Origin: Spirochaetota bacterium
GTDB taxonomy: Bacteria > Spirochaetota > Brachyspiria > Brachyspirales > JACRPF01
Assembly: GCA_038043445.1 (NCBI GenBank)
Contig: JBBTBY010000088.1
Coordinates: 1 to 39,616, forward strand
Length of the DNA: 39,616 bases
Direction of reading: 5' to 3'
How positions within the stretch are numbered: the stretch's first letter is position 1; the number at the start of each line of letters is the position of its first letter. A program made the position numbers and the translations under genes. Under the pieces are notes generated by a model. The model made no database searches. It was not told the origin of the DNA and saw only the letters and a program-made list of their open reading frames with translations. Positions 1 to 7,329 of this stretch are shown here, piece by piece.

Positions 1-1
1 C

Positions 2-394
2 TTCTGGCTTGTCATGCGTCATTTCCCGCGCCGCTACATTGCAGAGCACGTGTTCTCCGCCGTGAACGATCAGGGCATGCTGTCGCGGATCACATCGCTC
101 TTCGAGCGGCATAGGGGCGAACGCCTTTCCATCGCGGCGATGGCCGATGAATGCGGCATGAGCGGAAGCTATTTCGCCCATTCGGCGGCACGTGTCCTCG
201 GCATGCCGCCGATGCGCGCGTTCATGCTCTACAAGATGGAGCGTGCGCGGCGCATGCTTGAGACGGGCTCATCGGTGACCGAGGTGAGCGGGGCGCTCGG
301 GTTCAAGAGCCCGTTCCACTTTTCCCGGCTCTTCAAAAAGGCGTACGGCAGGCCGCCGCTCGCGTTCCGGAAGGGACAGAGCAGGGACGTATAG
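2..394 (+). CDS. AraC-family transcriptional regulator, C-terminal part (cut by window start)
   Basis: This is the DNA-binding end of an AraC/XylS-type activator. The frame is open to the left edge, so the sensory N-terminus lies outside the window; the Met codon at 14 is internal or only a possible start. Two helix-turn-helix units are visible: the first around SIAAMADECGMSGSYFA, the second around EVSGALGFKSPFHFSRLFKK followed by the family-typical GRPPLAFR ending. Proteins of this family usually bind sugar or sugar-derived inducers and switch on neighbouring catabolic genes. The glycosidase gene 88 bases downstream, with its own promoter, is the obvious candidate target. Family assignment is firm; effector and target are inferred. 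Confidence 0.88.
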   Translation, partial: FWLVMRHFPRRYIAEHVFSAVNDQGMLSRITSLFERHRGERLSIAAMADECGMSGSYFAHSAARVLGMPPMRAFMLYKMERARRMLETGSSVTEVSGALGFKSPFHFSRLFKKAYGRPPLAFRKGQSRDV

Positions 395-414
395 GCGGAA
401 AGCAGTCCCGTCCA

Positions 415-443
415 TTGACAAACCGCATTGCCGAGACTATTCT
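415..443 (+). promoter_or_regulatory. Sigma-70 promoter for the GH-A glycosidase
   Basis: TTGACA at 415-420, a 17-base spacer, then TATTCT at 438-443. Transcription would begin near 450, leaving a leader of about 33 bases before the start codon at 483. The perfect -35 box and optimal spacing support it; the -10 box matches 4 of 6. Confidence 0.6.
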
Positions 444-482
444 ATCGATACTTTCACATTGAGAGCGGACGGAGGAGTGCTT

Positions 483-2567
483 ATGCTGCGGAGAAAGACC
501 GTTCACGGAACGCTCATGGTGCTGTGCACCGGGCTCGTGCTCAACGCTGCATTGAGCGTGCGTACGGTATCGACGCGGCCGTCGCTTCTCTTCACGGAGA
601 ATGAACCGTATCCCGTGAAAGCGCTCGTCAGCGGCGGTGCGGGAACAGCGGCTGTCGATTTCACGGTGCGCTCGACGGGGCGGGCGTGGACACAGAAAGG
701 CACCGTGACCGTTACCCGAACGGGCGGAGAGAACGCCGAAGCACTGCTGCCGATACAGCTCCCCGGCCGCGGGCATTACTCCATTGAGCTGAACGCGCGG
801 GCGGGCGATGAACGCGCGAAGGGCAGAAGCGCCATAGCCGTCGTTCTCGCACCGAACCCGGTGACCGAAGCATCACCATGGGGCATGATGTGGGTACCCA
901 TGGGATCGCCCTATTCGAAAAAGGATAATGTCGATACCGAGATCGCCGAAGTGATGGCGATCATGGGGACAGCATGGGTTCGCGTGAATTTCTGGGAATC
1001 GACGTACAAGGTATCCATCAACGAGAAAGGAGAGATGGTTCTCGATCTCTCCGCAATGAAGAACCGCATTAAAGCGATGCGCAAAGCAGGGCTTCATATC
1101 ATGGGGGAATTCATCATGACGCCCCGGGTACTTTCATCCAGGCCCGACGATCTCACCACACGCGGCGACGGCGGAGCGATGTATTGCCGTGTACGACCTG
1201 CCGATTGGGGGCGATGGGAAGAAATGATCAGCAGGATAGCCCGGGAATTCAAGGATGATATCGGTGTCTGGGAGATATGGAATGAGCCGGACGGATTGCA
1301 GAACTACTTTGTCGGCACTTCCGAGGGGTTCGTTGAACTCGTCGATCATACCGCGAAGGCTATACGCGCGGGCAATCCGAACGCGAAGGTCGCATCGGCC
1401 GGATTCGTCGGCGACAGTCTCAGGAAGGACCCGCTCGGAAAGGACGTACGCAGACAGAACATCGAAGCGATGTTCAATACCGGTTTCGGGAAACAGCTCG
1501 ATATTTTCACGTTCCATTACACCGATGAACATCCATCCGTTATCGAGGATTGGCGCGCCCTGCTTAACAAACACGGTCTCACGTTGCCGATCTGGAACAG
1601 CGAAGAACGTTCCGTCGTCCCGCTGGAGAATCTTTCACGCGGCATCAGATCGTTCAAGTTCCTGCTCATCGGTTATGAATACGCCAACTATATTCCCATC
1701 CTTCAAAAAGACTGGACGGTCACGCCCGCAGCAGCGGCCTATGCAACGGCGGCAAGGCTCATCGGATCGAGACCGTTCGTGCGCCGTGAGGAGCTTTCCG
1801 GGTTCACGATATATTACTTCGGCACCGGGAAGGACAGCGTCGCTGCGATATCCGGTAATTCCGGCGGGAAAGCGCCCACGCTCTTTCAAAGCTACGATTC
1901 GCTCGAAGTTGCGCTCGAGGCGCAGCAGGGAATGCGTGTCTCCGGATATGATGCACTCGGCAGATCGGTGGAACTCGATGCCGGGAGCGGTAGAGGAAAT
2001 GTCCCGTTCCGCATTGCGAGCTATTATGATATAAAAAACACGTTCGTCCCGCCGCCCGTGTGCTTCATCACCGGCCTTAAGGACATCACATCGCTGAAAG
2101 GACTGGTAACGAGCCTCGAGAACGGCATTGTCGCCGAAGCGGAGAATGGGAAATATTCCGGCGGGTGGTCGGTGGTGCAGAAGGATAATTTCTCCGGCGG
2201 GAAGATACTCAATATCTGGGCGGCCGACACGCCGGACGCGGGCTACTGGGCGGAATTGAAATTGACGGCGCCGGCCGCAGGGAAATATGAGCTCCTTTTC
2301 TGCGGGAATTCATTGGCGCGTTTGAAGCCGATACGCTCGCTTTCTTCCTTTGCGTGGAGCATTGACGGCGGACCCGAAGGGTATGCCACCAATGTTCTGC
2401 CGGTCGTCGACGGCATTGCCGGTGCGCCGGAAGGACTATCAATTCTGGGGACGGTCGATCTATCCGAAGGCGAGCATACGTTCCGTCTGCGGCTCCTTGA
2501 ACCGTGGGAGGCGCAGAAGCGCTGGGCGTTATGGTTCGACGCGATAGCGCTCATGCCGGTGGAATGA
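483..2567 (+). CDS. Secreted clan GH-A glycoside hydrolase (GH39/GH5-like) with C-terminal carbohydrate-binding-like domain
   Basis: Predicted exported glycosidase of 694 residues. The ATG at 483 is preceded by GGAGG seven bases upstream, so it is preferred to the TTG at 459. Residues 1-25 form a signal-like hydrophobic segment. An N-terminal beta-sandwich (about 30-130) precedes a TIM-barrel core (about 135-440). WEIWNEPD carries the likely acid/base E268 and IWNSEE the likely nucleophile E374, the two-glutamate arrangement of clan GH-A retaining enzymes. A beta-rich tail from about 545 (begins VAEAENGKYSGGW) resembles a CBM6/35-type sugar-binding module. The exact family and substrate cannot be read from sequence alone. 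It lies behind an AraC regulator and has its own promoter, so it is probably inducible. Confidence 0.85.
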   Translation: MLRRKTVHGTLMVLCTGLVLNAALSVRTVSTRPSLLFTENEPYPVKALVSGGAGTAAVDFTVRSTGRAWTQKGTVTVTRTGGENAEALLPIQLPGRGHYSIELNARAGDERAKGRSAIAVVLAPNPVTEASPWGMMWVPMGSPYSKKDNVDTEIAEVMAIMGTAWVRVNFWESTYKVSINEKGEMVLDLSAMKNRIKAMRKAGLHIMGEFIMTPRVLSSRPDDLTTRGDGGAMYCRVRPADWGRWEEMISRIAREFKDDIGVWEIWNEPDGLQNYFVGTSEGFVELVDHTAKAIRAGNPNAKVASAGFVGDSLRKDPLGKDVRRQNIEAMFNTGFGKQLDIFTFHYTDEHPSVIEDWRALLNKHGLTLPIWNSEERSVVPLENLSRGIRSFKFLLIGYEYANYIPILQKDWTVTPAAAAYATAARLIGSRPFVRREELSGFTIYYFGTGKDSVAAISGNSGGKAPTLFQSYDSLEVALEAQQGMRVSGYDALGRSVELDAGSGRGNVPFRIASYYDIKNTFVPPPVCFITGLKDITSLKGLVTSLENGIVAEAENGKYSGGWSVVQKDNFSGGKILNIWAADTPDAGYWAELKLTAPAAGKYELLFCGNSLARLKPIRSLSSFAWSIDGGPEGYATNVLPVVDGIAGAPEGLSILGTVDLSEGEHTFRLRLLEPWEAQKRWALWFDAIALMPVE

Positions 2568-2580
2568 CAGCCCGGCTGTG

Positions 2581-2682
2581 CTACTGCTTCCCCGTATCAT
2601 CCCCAGTAGAATAACGATCTATGATGGGCCGAATTCGCTCGTATGCCTTCCAATACGCATATTGTTTATCATTAAGCGGCAT
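2581..2682 (-). CDS. Possible 33-residue ORF overlapping the end of the MNT gene
   Basis: A short ORF starts at an ATG (2682-2680) inside the last codons of the nucleotidyltransferase gene, in another frame, and ends at 2581. The product begins MPLNDKQYAYWKAYERIRP and is rich in Lys, Tyr and Arg, which looks coding-like rather than random. The overlap of about 11 bases would allow translational coupling, as expected for a partner gene of an MNT protein. It is too short for a complete HEPN toxin and I recognise no family, so it could be a remnant or chance. Confidence 0.3.
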   Translation of the reverse strand: MPLNDKQYAYWKAYERIRPIIDRYSTGDDTGKQ

Positions 2683-2986
2683 GAACTAATTTCCCATGCT
2701 CCTTGATCTCGTCGATGACTACTGAAGTATGTTCTTTGTCGGCAAAGAATTCTGCTTCGGTAAAAAGCAGTATATCGATGGAGTAATCCGCGGAAATCAC
2801 TCCTCGTTTCATACTGACGATCTCACTCATCGCATCTACTACATCATGCTTTATTACAGCGATATCAAGATCACTTTCTTCCCGCGCTGAGCCATTCGCA
2901 TAACTTCCAAATATATATATATGGGAAGGATGCGCTACATCCCTGATATGTGCGACGATCTTTTGTATCTCATTTTGTGAAATCAT
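2672..2986 (-). CDS. MNT-type nucleotidyltransferase domain protein
   Basis: A 104-residue protein of the minimal nucleotidyltransferase (Pol-beta superfamily) group. The diagnostic motif is GSYANGSAREESDLDIAVI, i.e. GS followed by S-D-x-D, whose aspartates bind the metal and nucleotide; a third acidic residue lies in YSIDILLF near residue 71. The ORF stays open far upstream to 3445, but that part is antisense to the URO-D-like gene. The start at 2986 gives the normal family length and lies about 40 bases below a good promoter. MNT proteins often act as antitoxins that AMPylate a HEPN RNase toxin, but no intact HEPN gene is seen here. The gene is divergent from the URO-D-like gene. Confidence 0.85.
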   Translation of the reverse strand: MISQNEIQKIVAHIRDVAHPSHIYIFGSYANGSAREESDLDIAVIKHDVVDAMSEIVSMKRGVISADYSIDILLFTEAEFFADKEHTSVVIDEIKEHGKLVHAA

Positions 2987-3033
2987 ACACCGCTCACAAA
3001 CGACCGCATCATGTCGACACAGGCCATGGGCAC

Positions 3034-3061
3034 AGTATATCGCCAGCCGATTTCCTGTCAA
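3034..3061 (-). promoter_or_regulatory. Sigma-70 promoter for the MNT gene
   Basis: Reading the minus strand: TTGACA (3061-3056), 16-base spacer, TATACT (3039-3034). Transcription would start near 3027, about 40 bases before the MNT start at 2986. This supports 2986 rather than the longer upstream frame. Confidence 0.6.
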
Positions 3062-3166
3062 CAACATTGTCCTACTCATTAGCAATTTACGGATAGTATG
3101 CGATATTCTTCCAAAGTATGTTATTGATATACCCCATTCACAGCCATGAGCGGCAAGGAGCCCCCG

Positions 3167-4171
3167 ATGACGGCACGAGAGCGGAGCAAACGATTCATTG
3201 CCAATGATACCGTCGACCGTCCGCCGTTCCACCCCATTGTCATGCGCATCGCCGCGAAGCATGCGGGTATCCCGTACGGAAAATTCTGTACGGATGCGAA
3301 AAGCAAAGCCGTCGGTTACGTACGCTACGCGGACGATTTCGGCATGGACTGGGTCACCGTCATGTCCGACCCCTACACCGAAGCGACAGCGTTCGGTCTC
3401 CCGGTGGAATTCCCCGAGGACGATCTCCCGAAGGACACGGCGCATATCATCGAGAGCATTGCCGATATCGCACGCCTGAAAAAGCCGTCGGTGGAGAACA
3501 GTGCCCGTCCGATGGCGGCCGTCGATACGATACGCGAATATAAGAAGATGTCACGCGAGGAATTCATCGTCGGGTGGGTGGAGGGTCCTATGGCCGAGTA
3601 CGCCGACCTCCGCGGGCTGTCTTCTGCCTGTACCGATCTTATGGACGACCCGAAGGCAGTATGCGATGCGGCCGATATCATCAATGCCTTCGCGAAGGAA
3701 TTCGCTTCCGCACAGATAGCGGCGGGTGCCGACTGCATCGGCATCGGCGATGCGGCGTGTTCGCAGATAGGCCCCGACCTCTATCGTGAATTGTTCTTCC
3801 CGCGGGAAAAAGAGCTTGTCGATCATATCCATGCACAGGGTGCGCTCGCAAAGCTTCATATCTGCGGGAACACGACAGCGCTCCTGCCCGACATGATACG
3901 AACAGGCGCCGACATCATCGACGTCGATCATCTGGTGAAAGACATGTCAGCGTTCGCGCCGCTCCTCGGAAAGAAGCAGGTGTTCTCCGGCAACAGCGAC
4001 CCCGTCGCCGTTATCGAGCGCGGCGATGAGCGTGCAATACGCGAAAGCGTTGCATCGTGCTTTCAGGCCTCACGCGGACGCACGATAACATCAGCCGGAT
4101 GCGAGATACCGCCGGATGCGAGGGATGTTTCGATGAAGATCTATCGGGATGCGGCGTATTCGCTCAGATGA
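3167..4171 (+). CDS. Uroporphyrinogen-decarboxylase-like protein (MtaA/CmuA-type methyltransferase superfamily)
   Basis: A 334-residue cytoplasmic TIM-barrel protein of the URO-D superfamily, which includes HemE and corrinoid/coenzyme-M methyltransferases such as MtaA and CmuA. AAGGAG at 3155-3160 is well placed for the ATG at 3167, so the ATG at 3146 is less likely. It begins MTARERSKRFIANDTVDRPP, the usual N-terminal pattern of the non-HemE branch. HICGNT near residue 237 and the late SAGCEIPPDARD give the His-x-Cys...Cys set that binds zinc in MtaA-like enzymes. It is not near heme genes, so heme synthesis is unlikely. In carbohydrate loci its role is unknown; methyl-group transfer is a reasonable guess. 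A decayed copy of its 3' end lies at 4780-4836. Confidence 0.85.
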   Translation: MTARERSKRFIANDTVDRPPFHPIVMRIAAKHAGIPYGKFCTDAKSKAVGYVRYADDFGMDWVTVMSDPYTEATAFGLPVEFPEDDLPKDTAHIIESIADIARLKKPSVENSARPMAAVDTIREYKKMSREEFIVGWVEGPMAEYADLRGLSSACTDLMDDPKAVCDAADIINAFAKEFASAQIAAGADCIGIGDAACSQIGPDLYRELFFPREKELVDHIHAQGALAKLHICGNTTALLPDMIRTGADIIDVDHLVKDMSAFAPLLGKKQVFSGNSDPVAVIERGDERAIRESVASCFQASRGRTITSAGCEIPPDARDVSMKIYRDAAYSLR

Positions 4172-4567
4172 GACGCTGGGATCGACAGTAACGCGCCGGG
4201 AAGTCGGGAATATCGGTACCGAGCGGGATGGAACCGGGGGATAGGAGCGGGGACGGCTTGGGAACGAAGGTGATACGGCTTCAAAGCGGCTTCGCTTCAT
4301 GTTCGTACTGATGAACAGGTTATATCCGGACATGTTCATGCCCGCAGCTGCGTTATTCCACGCTGCCCTTGCGGCGGTATCGAGCGAACGCCAGGCATGG
4401 ACAAGCGTACGGAAACGACCCCTTAGAAGAAGCTGTTCCTGTGACCGTGCATCGCGGGGAGGGGTATAGGTCCGAACATAGTGAATGGACCTCCATCGCT
4501 GGAATATAAGGCCGCCCATACGGCCGGTCATACCGTCAACGAGTGCATTGAATCGAACTTTTGCCAT
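4091..4567 (-). CDS. Small conserved hypothetical protein (begins MAKVRFNALVDGMTGRMGG)
   Basis: A 158-residue protein whose first 90 residues resemble a family of small proteins starting MAKVKF..., with a GGxxF repeat-like start, a middle rich in Arg and Gln, and a conserved WRSLDTAARAAWNNAA block. The function of that family is not known to me; some relatives sit in prophage-like contexts. AAGGAG lies 7 bases before the ATG, which argues for a real start. The last 27 residues are encoded antisense to the end of the URO-D-like gene (81-base convergent overlap) and are low-complexity, rich in Arg, Pro and Ser. An original stop may have been lost. Confidence 0.65.
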   Translation of the reverse strand: MAKVRFNALVDGMTGRMGGLIFQRWRSIHYVRTYTPPRDARSQEQLLLRGRFRTLVHAWRSLDTAARAAWNNAAAGMNMSGYNLFISTNMKRSRFEAVSPSFPSRPRSYPPVPSRSVPIFPTSRRVTVDPSVSSERIRRIPIDLHRNIPRIRRYLASG

Positions 4568-4613
4568 AACAAGCTCCTTCGGGGTTTCGATAGGGGCAAA
4601 AATGTATCTCCCT

Positions 4614-4691
4614 CTATATAATTATTCTCCTGGACGGATACAGGGGGCTTTTTTTTACCCTATATGTAATTATACGAGTTGACGGATACAG
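4614..4691. repeat. Two tandem imperfect copies of a promoter-like unit
   Basis: Copy one spans 4614-4643 and copy two 4660-4691, roughly 48 bases apart. Each has CTATAT, a TAATTAT core, a variable gap of about six bases and then GACGGATACAG. On the minus strand each reads CTGTATCCGTC followed by an ATAATTA box, pointing toward the small protein gene starting at 4567. They could be twin promoters or operator sites; no standard -35 box is present. Confidence 0.45.
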
Positions 4692-4779
4692 CCTGAGGGC
4701 AAAACCGCGATTTCATGCAAATTTCGAGGGTAGATATTCACATGGGCCGCTTTCGTTGCGCTTTCCCGAAGCGGCTGCG

Positions 4780-4836
4780 CCATTCGGTCGCACGACAGTA
4801 TCAGCCGAATGTGTGATACCCCCGGATATGTCGGAT
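4780..4836 (+). pseudogene. Decayed fragment of a URO-D-like gene (3' end)
   Basis: The plus-strand frame reads PFGRTTVSAECVIPPDMSD and aligns with GRTITSAGCEIPPDARD at the end of the intact URO-D-like gene at 3167-4171, including the zinc-site Cys and the IPPD. The conserved glycine before the Cys has become Glu and nothing upstream is open and homologous. The rest of the 4568-4984 gap holds the tandem repeat (4614-4691), a promoter (4873-4900) and a 12-codon ORF (4921-4959). Confidence 0.5.
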
Positions 4837-4872
4837 GCAACGCATTCACTTGACATAGAGAATCTGCCGGAT

Positions 4873-4900
4873 TTGACAGGAATTCGGCGGGTGGTATACT
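4873..4900 (+). promoter_or_regulatory. Strong sigma-70 promoter upstream of the lipoprotein gene
   Basis: TTGACA at 4873-4878, 16-base spacer, TATACT at 4895-4900. Start of transcription would be near 4907, giving a leader of about 78 bases that contains a 12-codon ORF before the lipoprotein ATG at 4985. Confidence 0.6.
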
Positions 4901-4920
4901 GACGGGGATAGGAGGAGGCG

Positions 4921-4959
4921 ATGGTGGCGAATGAAAACTCCTTCACGTGCGTGAAATAA
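4921..4959 (+). CDS. 12-codon leader or truncated ORF (MVANENSFTCVK)
   Basis: GGAGG at 4911-4915 is ideally spaced from the ATG at 4921, and a promoter lies just upstream, yet the frame ends after 12 codons. It stops close to where base composition becomes AT-rich. It may be the stub of a gene whose body was replaced by the lipoprotein gene, or a leader peptide. The start resembles the sequence at 14470-14490, where a frame begins MAANKNPFYR next to the intact AraC paralogue. Confidence 0.3.
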   Translation: MVANENSFTCVK

Positions 4960-4984
4960 TCTTCAGCGCACAGGGAAATTGAAA

Positions 4985-5554
4985 ATGAGAAATATCATAT
5001 TTCCATGTATCATTTCAACGCTGATGATTATCGGTATCGGGTGCTATTCCGGACGAGCCATTTTAAAAAAGTTATACTTTGTTAACAGCACAAATGCTAC
5101 GATTCTTAAGGTAGTTAATAATAATCAATTGCAGATCAGTTGTGTGGTATTATCGGTATATTCTACTCATTCAGAAACGTCATTATGGGTAATAAATAAA
5201 ACGGATAAGAAAATGACTTTGCTTAAATTGAAATGGACTTATTCGTTCAAAGGTGTTGATCTAATAAACACATACACAAACCATAACAAATATAATAATC
5301 CGTATGATAATCCCACGCTGCTTTTTACATTATCTGAATATGGCAGTACAAGAATTATTAATGGAGAAAAAGAAGATAAAAATGAGGCAATATTCAGACA
5401 TCAGTCAGACTTAAAAACGAAAGATTTATCAAAAGATGATATAGTTCATGCTCAAGTTCAATTAACATATGTTACTGAAAAGATAACTAATACTGTATCC
5501 GGGAAATTCGATATGAAATGTAAAGAAATTACTAAGATGGTTGAATTGCCGTAA
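4985..5554 (+). CDS. AT-rich putative lipoprotein of unknown function
   Basis: A 189-residue protein starting MRNIIFPCIISTLMIIGIGC. The hydrophobic stretch followed by GIGC fits a lipobox, with lipid attachment at Cys20, so it is probably membrane-anchored outside the cytoplasm. The ATG at 4985 is preferred to the TTG at 4979. The remainder is polar, rich in Asn, Lys and Thr, with predicted beta-strands and no motif I recognise. Its codons are strongly AT-rich (AAA, AAT, ATA, TTA), quite unlike every neighbour, which suggests recent acquisition from a low-GC donor. It lies between a decayed URO-D fragment and a truncated AraC gene. Confidence 0.7.
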   Translation: MRNIIFPCIISTLMIIGIGCYSGRAILKKLYFVNSTNATILKVVNNNQLQISCVVLSVYSTHSETSLWVINKTDKKMTLLKLKWTYSFKGVDLINTYTNHNKYNNPYDNPTLLFTLSEYGSTRIINGEKEDKNEAIFRHQSDLKTKDLSKDDIVHAQVQLTYVTEKITNTVSGKFDMKCKEITKMVELP

Positions 5555-5705
5555 GCGGCAAACCAAATTCATTGCGCCTCCGTGGCGCGCGCATTGCTGC
5601 GGCTTAGTGCCGCACGGTATATTGAACCTTCGAGGGCTCCTCCTGAACAGCCAGAACTTAAGTTAACATACATCCCGATAGCGAAGATGCCCACTTCAAT
5701 CTTTT

Positions 5706-6311
5706 TTATCGCAGTACGTTCGCCTTCCGATAGTCCGCCGGTGAAATCCCCACATGCTTCTTGAAAAAACGTGAGAAATAGAATTCGTCGGAGAAGCCGA
5801 GATCGTGCGCGATATCCTTCACTTTTTTTTCAGTGCCGTGCACTTCCTCTTTCGCGCGGGAGGCGATGCGCTCCATGAGGTACTGCTTAAGCGATATGCC
5901 GACATCATGCCTGAAATTCTTCACGAGCGTCGACTCTGAGGCGCCGATGAGCGCGGCAAGTTCTTTCGTCGTCGTTGCCAGCGAACATCGCTCATCGATG
6001 GCGGAGAAAAGCCGCCGATATTTCTCGCCGATGGCGATACGTTTGCGCATGGTATTGACATCGGTATGCACGAAGGGCCCTATGGCCGAAAGGAGCATCG
6101 CCTGTGCTTCCAGCATATCGCCCATGCGTCTGCTCTGTGCCTTCACGGCAAGCGTCTCGAAGAATGCGCGGTCGTCCGTGCGCGTGAGGCAGTCGTTCAC
6201 GCCGTCGAAAATATCCTTCCCCGGATAGAGCTCGAGACGGAAATGAAAGAACATCTTTTCCAGACGGCTTTCACAGACATAATCGAAGAAGGAATTGACC
6301 GTCGTCGGCAT
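5706..6311 (-). CDS. N-terminally truncated AraC-family regulator (paralogue of 14497-15306)
   Basis: About 201 residues with the same sequence as the C-terminal three quarters of the AraC protein at 14497-15306; by eye roughly 85% identical from TTVNSFFDYVCESRLEK to the end. It keeps both helix-turn-helix units (ATTTKELAALIGASESTLVKN and VKDIAHDLGFSDEFYFSRFF). Similarity ends abruptly at 6312, and the first 70 or so residues of the cupin-like sensor are missing, replaced by sequence running into the AraC gene at 6364-7254. The frame is open to 6443, but the starts at 6311 or 6332 are the sensible ones. It may be translated behind the upstream AraC gene or be a pseudogene. Without a sensor domain it would be constitutive or act as a competitor. 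Confidence 0.6.
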   Translation of the reverse strand: MPTTVNSFFDYVCESRLEKMFFHFRLELYPGKDIFDGVNDCLTRTDDRAFFETLAVKAQSRRMGDMLEAQAMLLSAIGPFVHTDVNTMRKRIAIGEKYRRLFSAIDERCSLATTTKELAALIGASESTLVKNFRHDVGISLKQYLMERIASRAKEEVHGTEKKVKDIAHDLGFSDEFYFSRFFKKHVGISPADYRKANVLR

Positions 6312-6363
6312 GTCTGGAGCGTCGATGAGCATCCGGGCGGATATATACGCCGGAGAAATGTCC

Positions 6364-7254
6364 CTATCCGCTGCGTGAGCCGCCTGCAGCGGAAAAACTG
6401 CCGGGCAGCATCGTTGTGCGGTAGTGTTTCGGCCGTGCGCCATAGTTCTGCTTAAACTTGTCTGAAAAGTGATTGTAGTGTGAAAACCCCGATTCTTGCG
6501 CGATATCCCTGATCGTTGCTGATGAAAAGAGCAGCAGATCGGCCGCGCGCGACAGCCGCTTTTTGATTATATAGTCGGCGGGAGGGCAGCCCATGACGGT
6601 ATGGAATAGCCTTATATAGTAGCTTTTATTCAGACCGGCAATGCCGGCGAGACAGGTGATAGTGATCTTGTGCGGAAAATTTCTGTCGATATAGTGCACG
6701 GTCCTCATTATACGATCGTCGTTTAAATCGCTGCTGTCCGTGTTTACCCCTGGGGACTGGGATATCATGGAGAAGATATAGAGAAGAAGTCCGGTGAGCG
6801 GCACCGGTGAGCGGATAAAGGAGCTGTTCACTGCACGGAGCAGGAGGGTGAACGCGTTCTCGATCTCACTCTGGAACAGCGAACACGACAGCACGTTCGG
6901 CGTATTGATATGCCGAAGCAGCTCGTCACTGAGATGACATTTCAGGTGCAGCACGACGCATCGCTCCTTTGCATACTTCGGAAAGACGAAGGAGTGCTGC
7001 GTGTGCGGCGGCACCGTGATGAGCATTCCCGGCGCCATGGCGTATTCCCGCTTCATGACGGACGCCCGGCAGTGCCCGCGGTAGAGGTACATGAGATGAT
7101 GATGATCGTGCGTGTGCATATCCGCCGAAAGGTTCACCCTGTTGGTGATTTTGTACGCGAAAAGTATCTTCTGCACGATGGATGCCTCGGCGTAATAGTA
7201 CACGCGGCGGCGGCGGATGTCAATATTTGTCATGTTTTTATCACTCTGTGTCAT
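6364..7254 (-). CDS. AraC-family regulator with N-terminal cupin sensor
   Basis: A 296-residue regulator. Residues about 30-110 form an AraC-type cupin (HTHDHHHLMYLYRGH, then PGMLITVPPHTQHSF), typical of sugar-sensing members. The C-terminal 100 residues hold two helix-turn-helix units (ITCLAGIAGLNKSYYIRLFH and IRDIAQESGFSHYNHFSDKFK) ending in GARPKHYR. The start is 7254 or 7233; neither has a strong ribosome-binding site. The gene diverges from the large LamG/toroid gene at 7330 across only 75 bases, and its start codon lies beside that gene's promoter, so it very probably controls that operon. The last residues after PKHYR (SFSAAGGSRSG) are unusual and lie near the junction with the truncated AraC gene. 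Confidence 0.88.
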   Translation of the reverse strand: MTQSDKNMTNIDIRRRRVYYYAEASIVQKILFAYKITNRVNLSADMHTHDHHHLMYLYRGHCRASVMKREYAMAPGMLITVPPHTQHSFVFPKYAKERCVVLHLKCHLSDELLRHINTPNVLSCSLFQSEIENAFTLLLRAVNSSFIRSPVPLTGLLLYIFSMISQSPGVNTDSSDLNDDRIMRTVHYIDRNFPHKITITCLAGIAGLNKSYYIRLFHTVMGCPPADYIIKKRLSRAADLLLFSSATIRDIAQESGFSHYNHFSDKFKQNYGARPKHYRTTMLPGSFSAAGGSRSG

Positions 7255-7283
7255 TGACAGATGTTACGGGAAGAATGTACAAT
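7254..7283 (+). promoter_or_regulatory. Promoter of the 7330-14413 operon with overlapping inverted repeat
   Basis: TTGACA at 7254-7259, 18-base spacer, TACAAT at 7278-7283, predicting a transcript start near 7290 and a leader of about 40 bases. An inverted repeat ACAATA-acaca-TATTGT (7279-7295) covers the -10 box and start point and may be a regulator site. Confidence 0.6.
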
Positions 7284-7329
7284 AACACATATTGTTCGGA
7301 CGATCCGCTAAAAGCATCGGGAGAGCAGC

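Noticed and set aside
2987-3445. N-terminal extension of the MNT protein to 257 residues
   Set aside because: The extension is antisense to the URO-D-like gene, and the promoter at 3034-3061 lies inside it; the family length fits a start at 2986.
5595-5645. tRNA-like sequence (GGTTCAA on the minus strand near 5625) and a small hairpin at 5598-5614
   Set aside because: No 5-bp T-stem, anticodon arm or acceptor can be formed around it; the 6-bp hairpin has no T-run, so it is not a convincing terminator.
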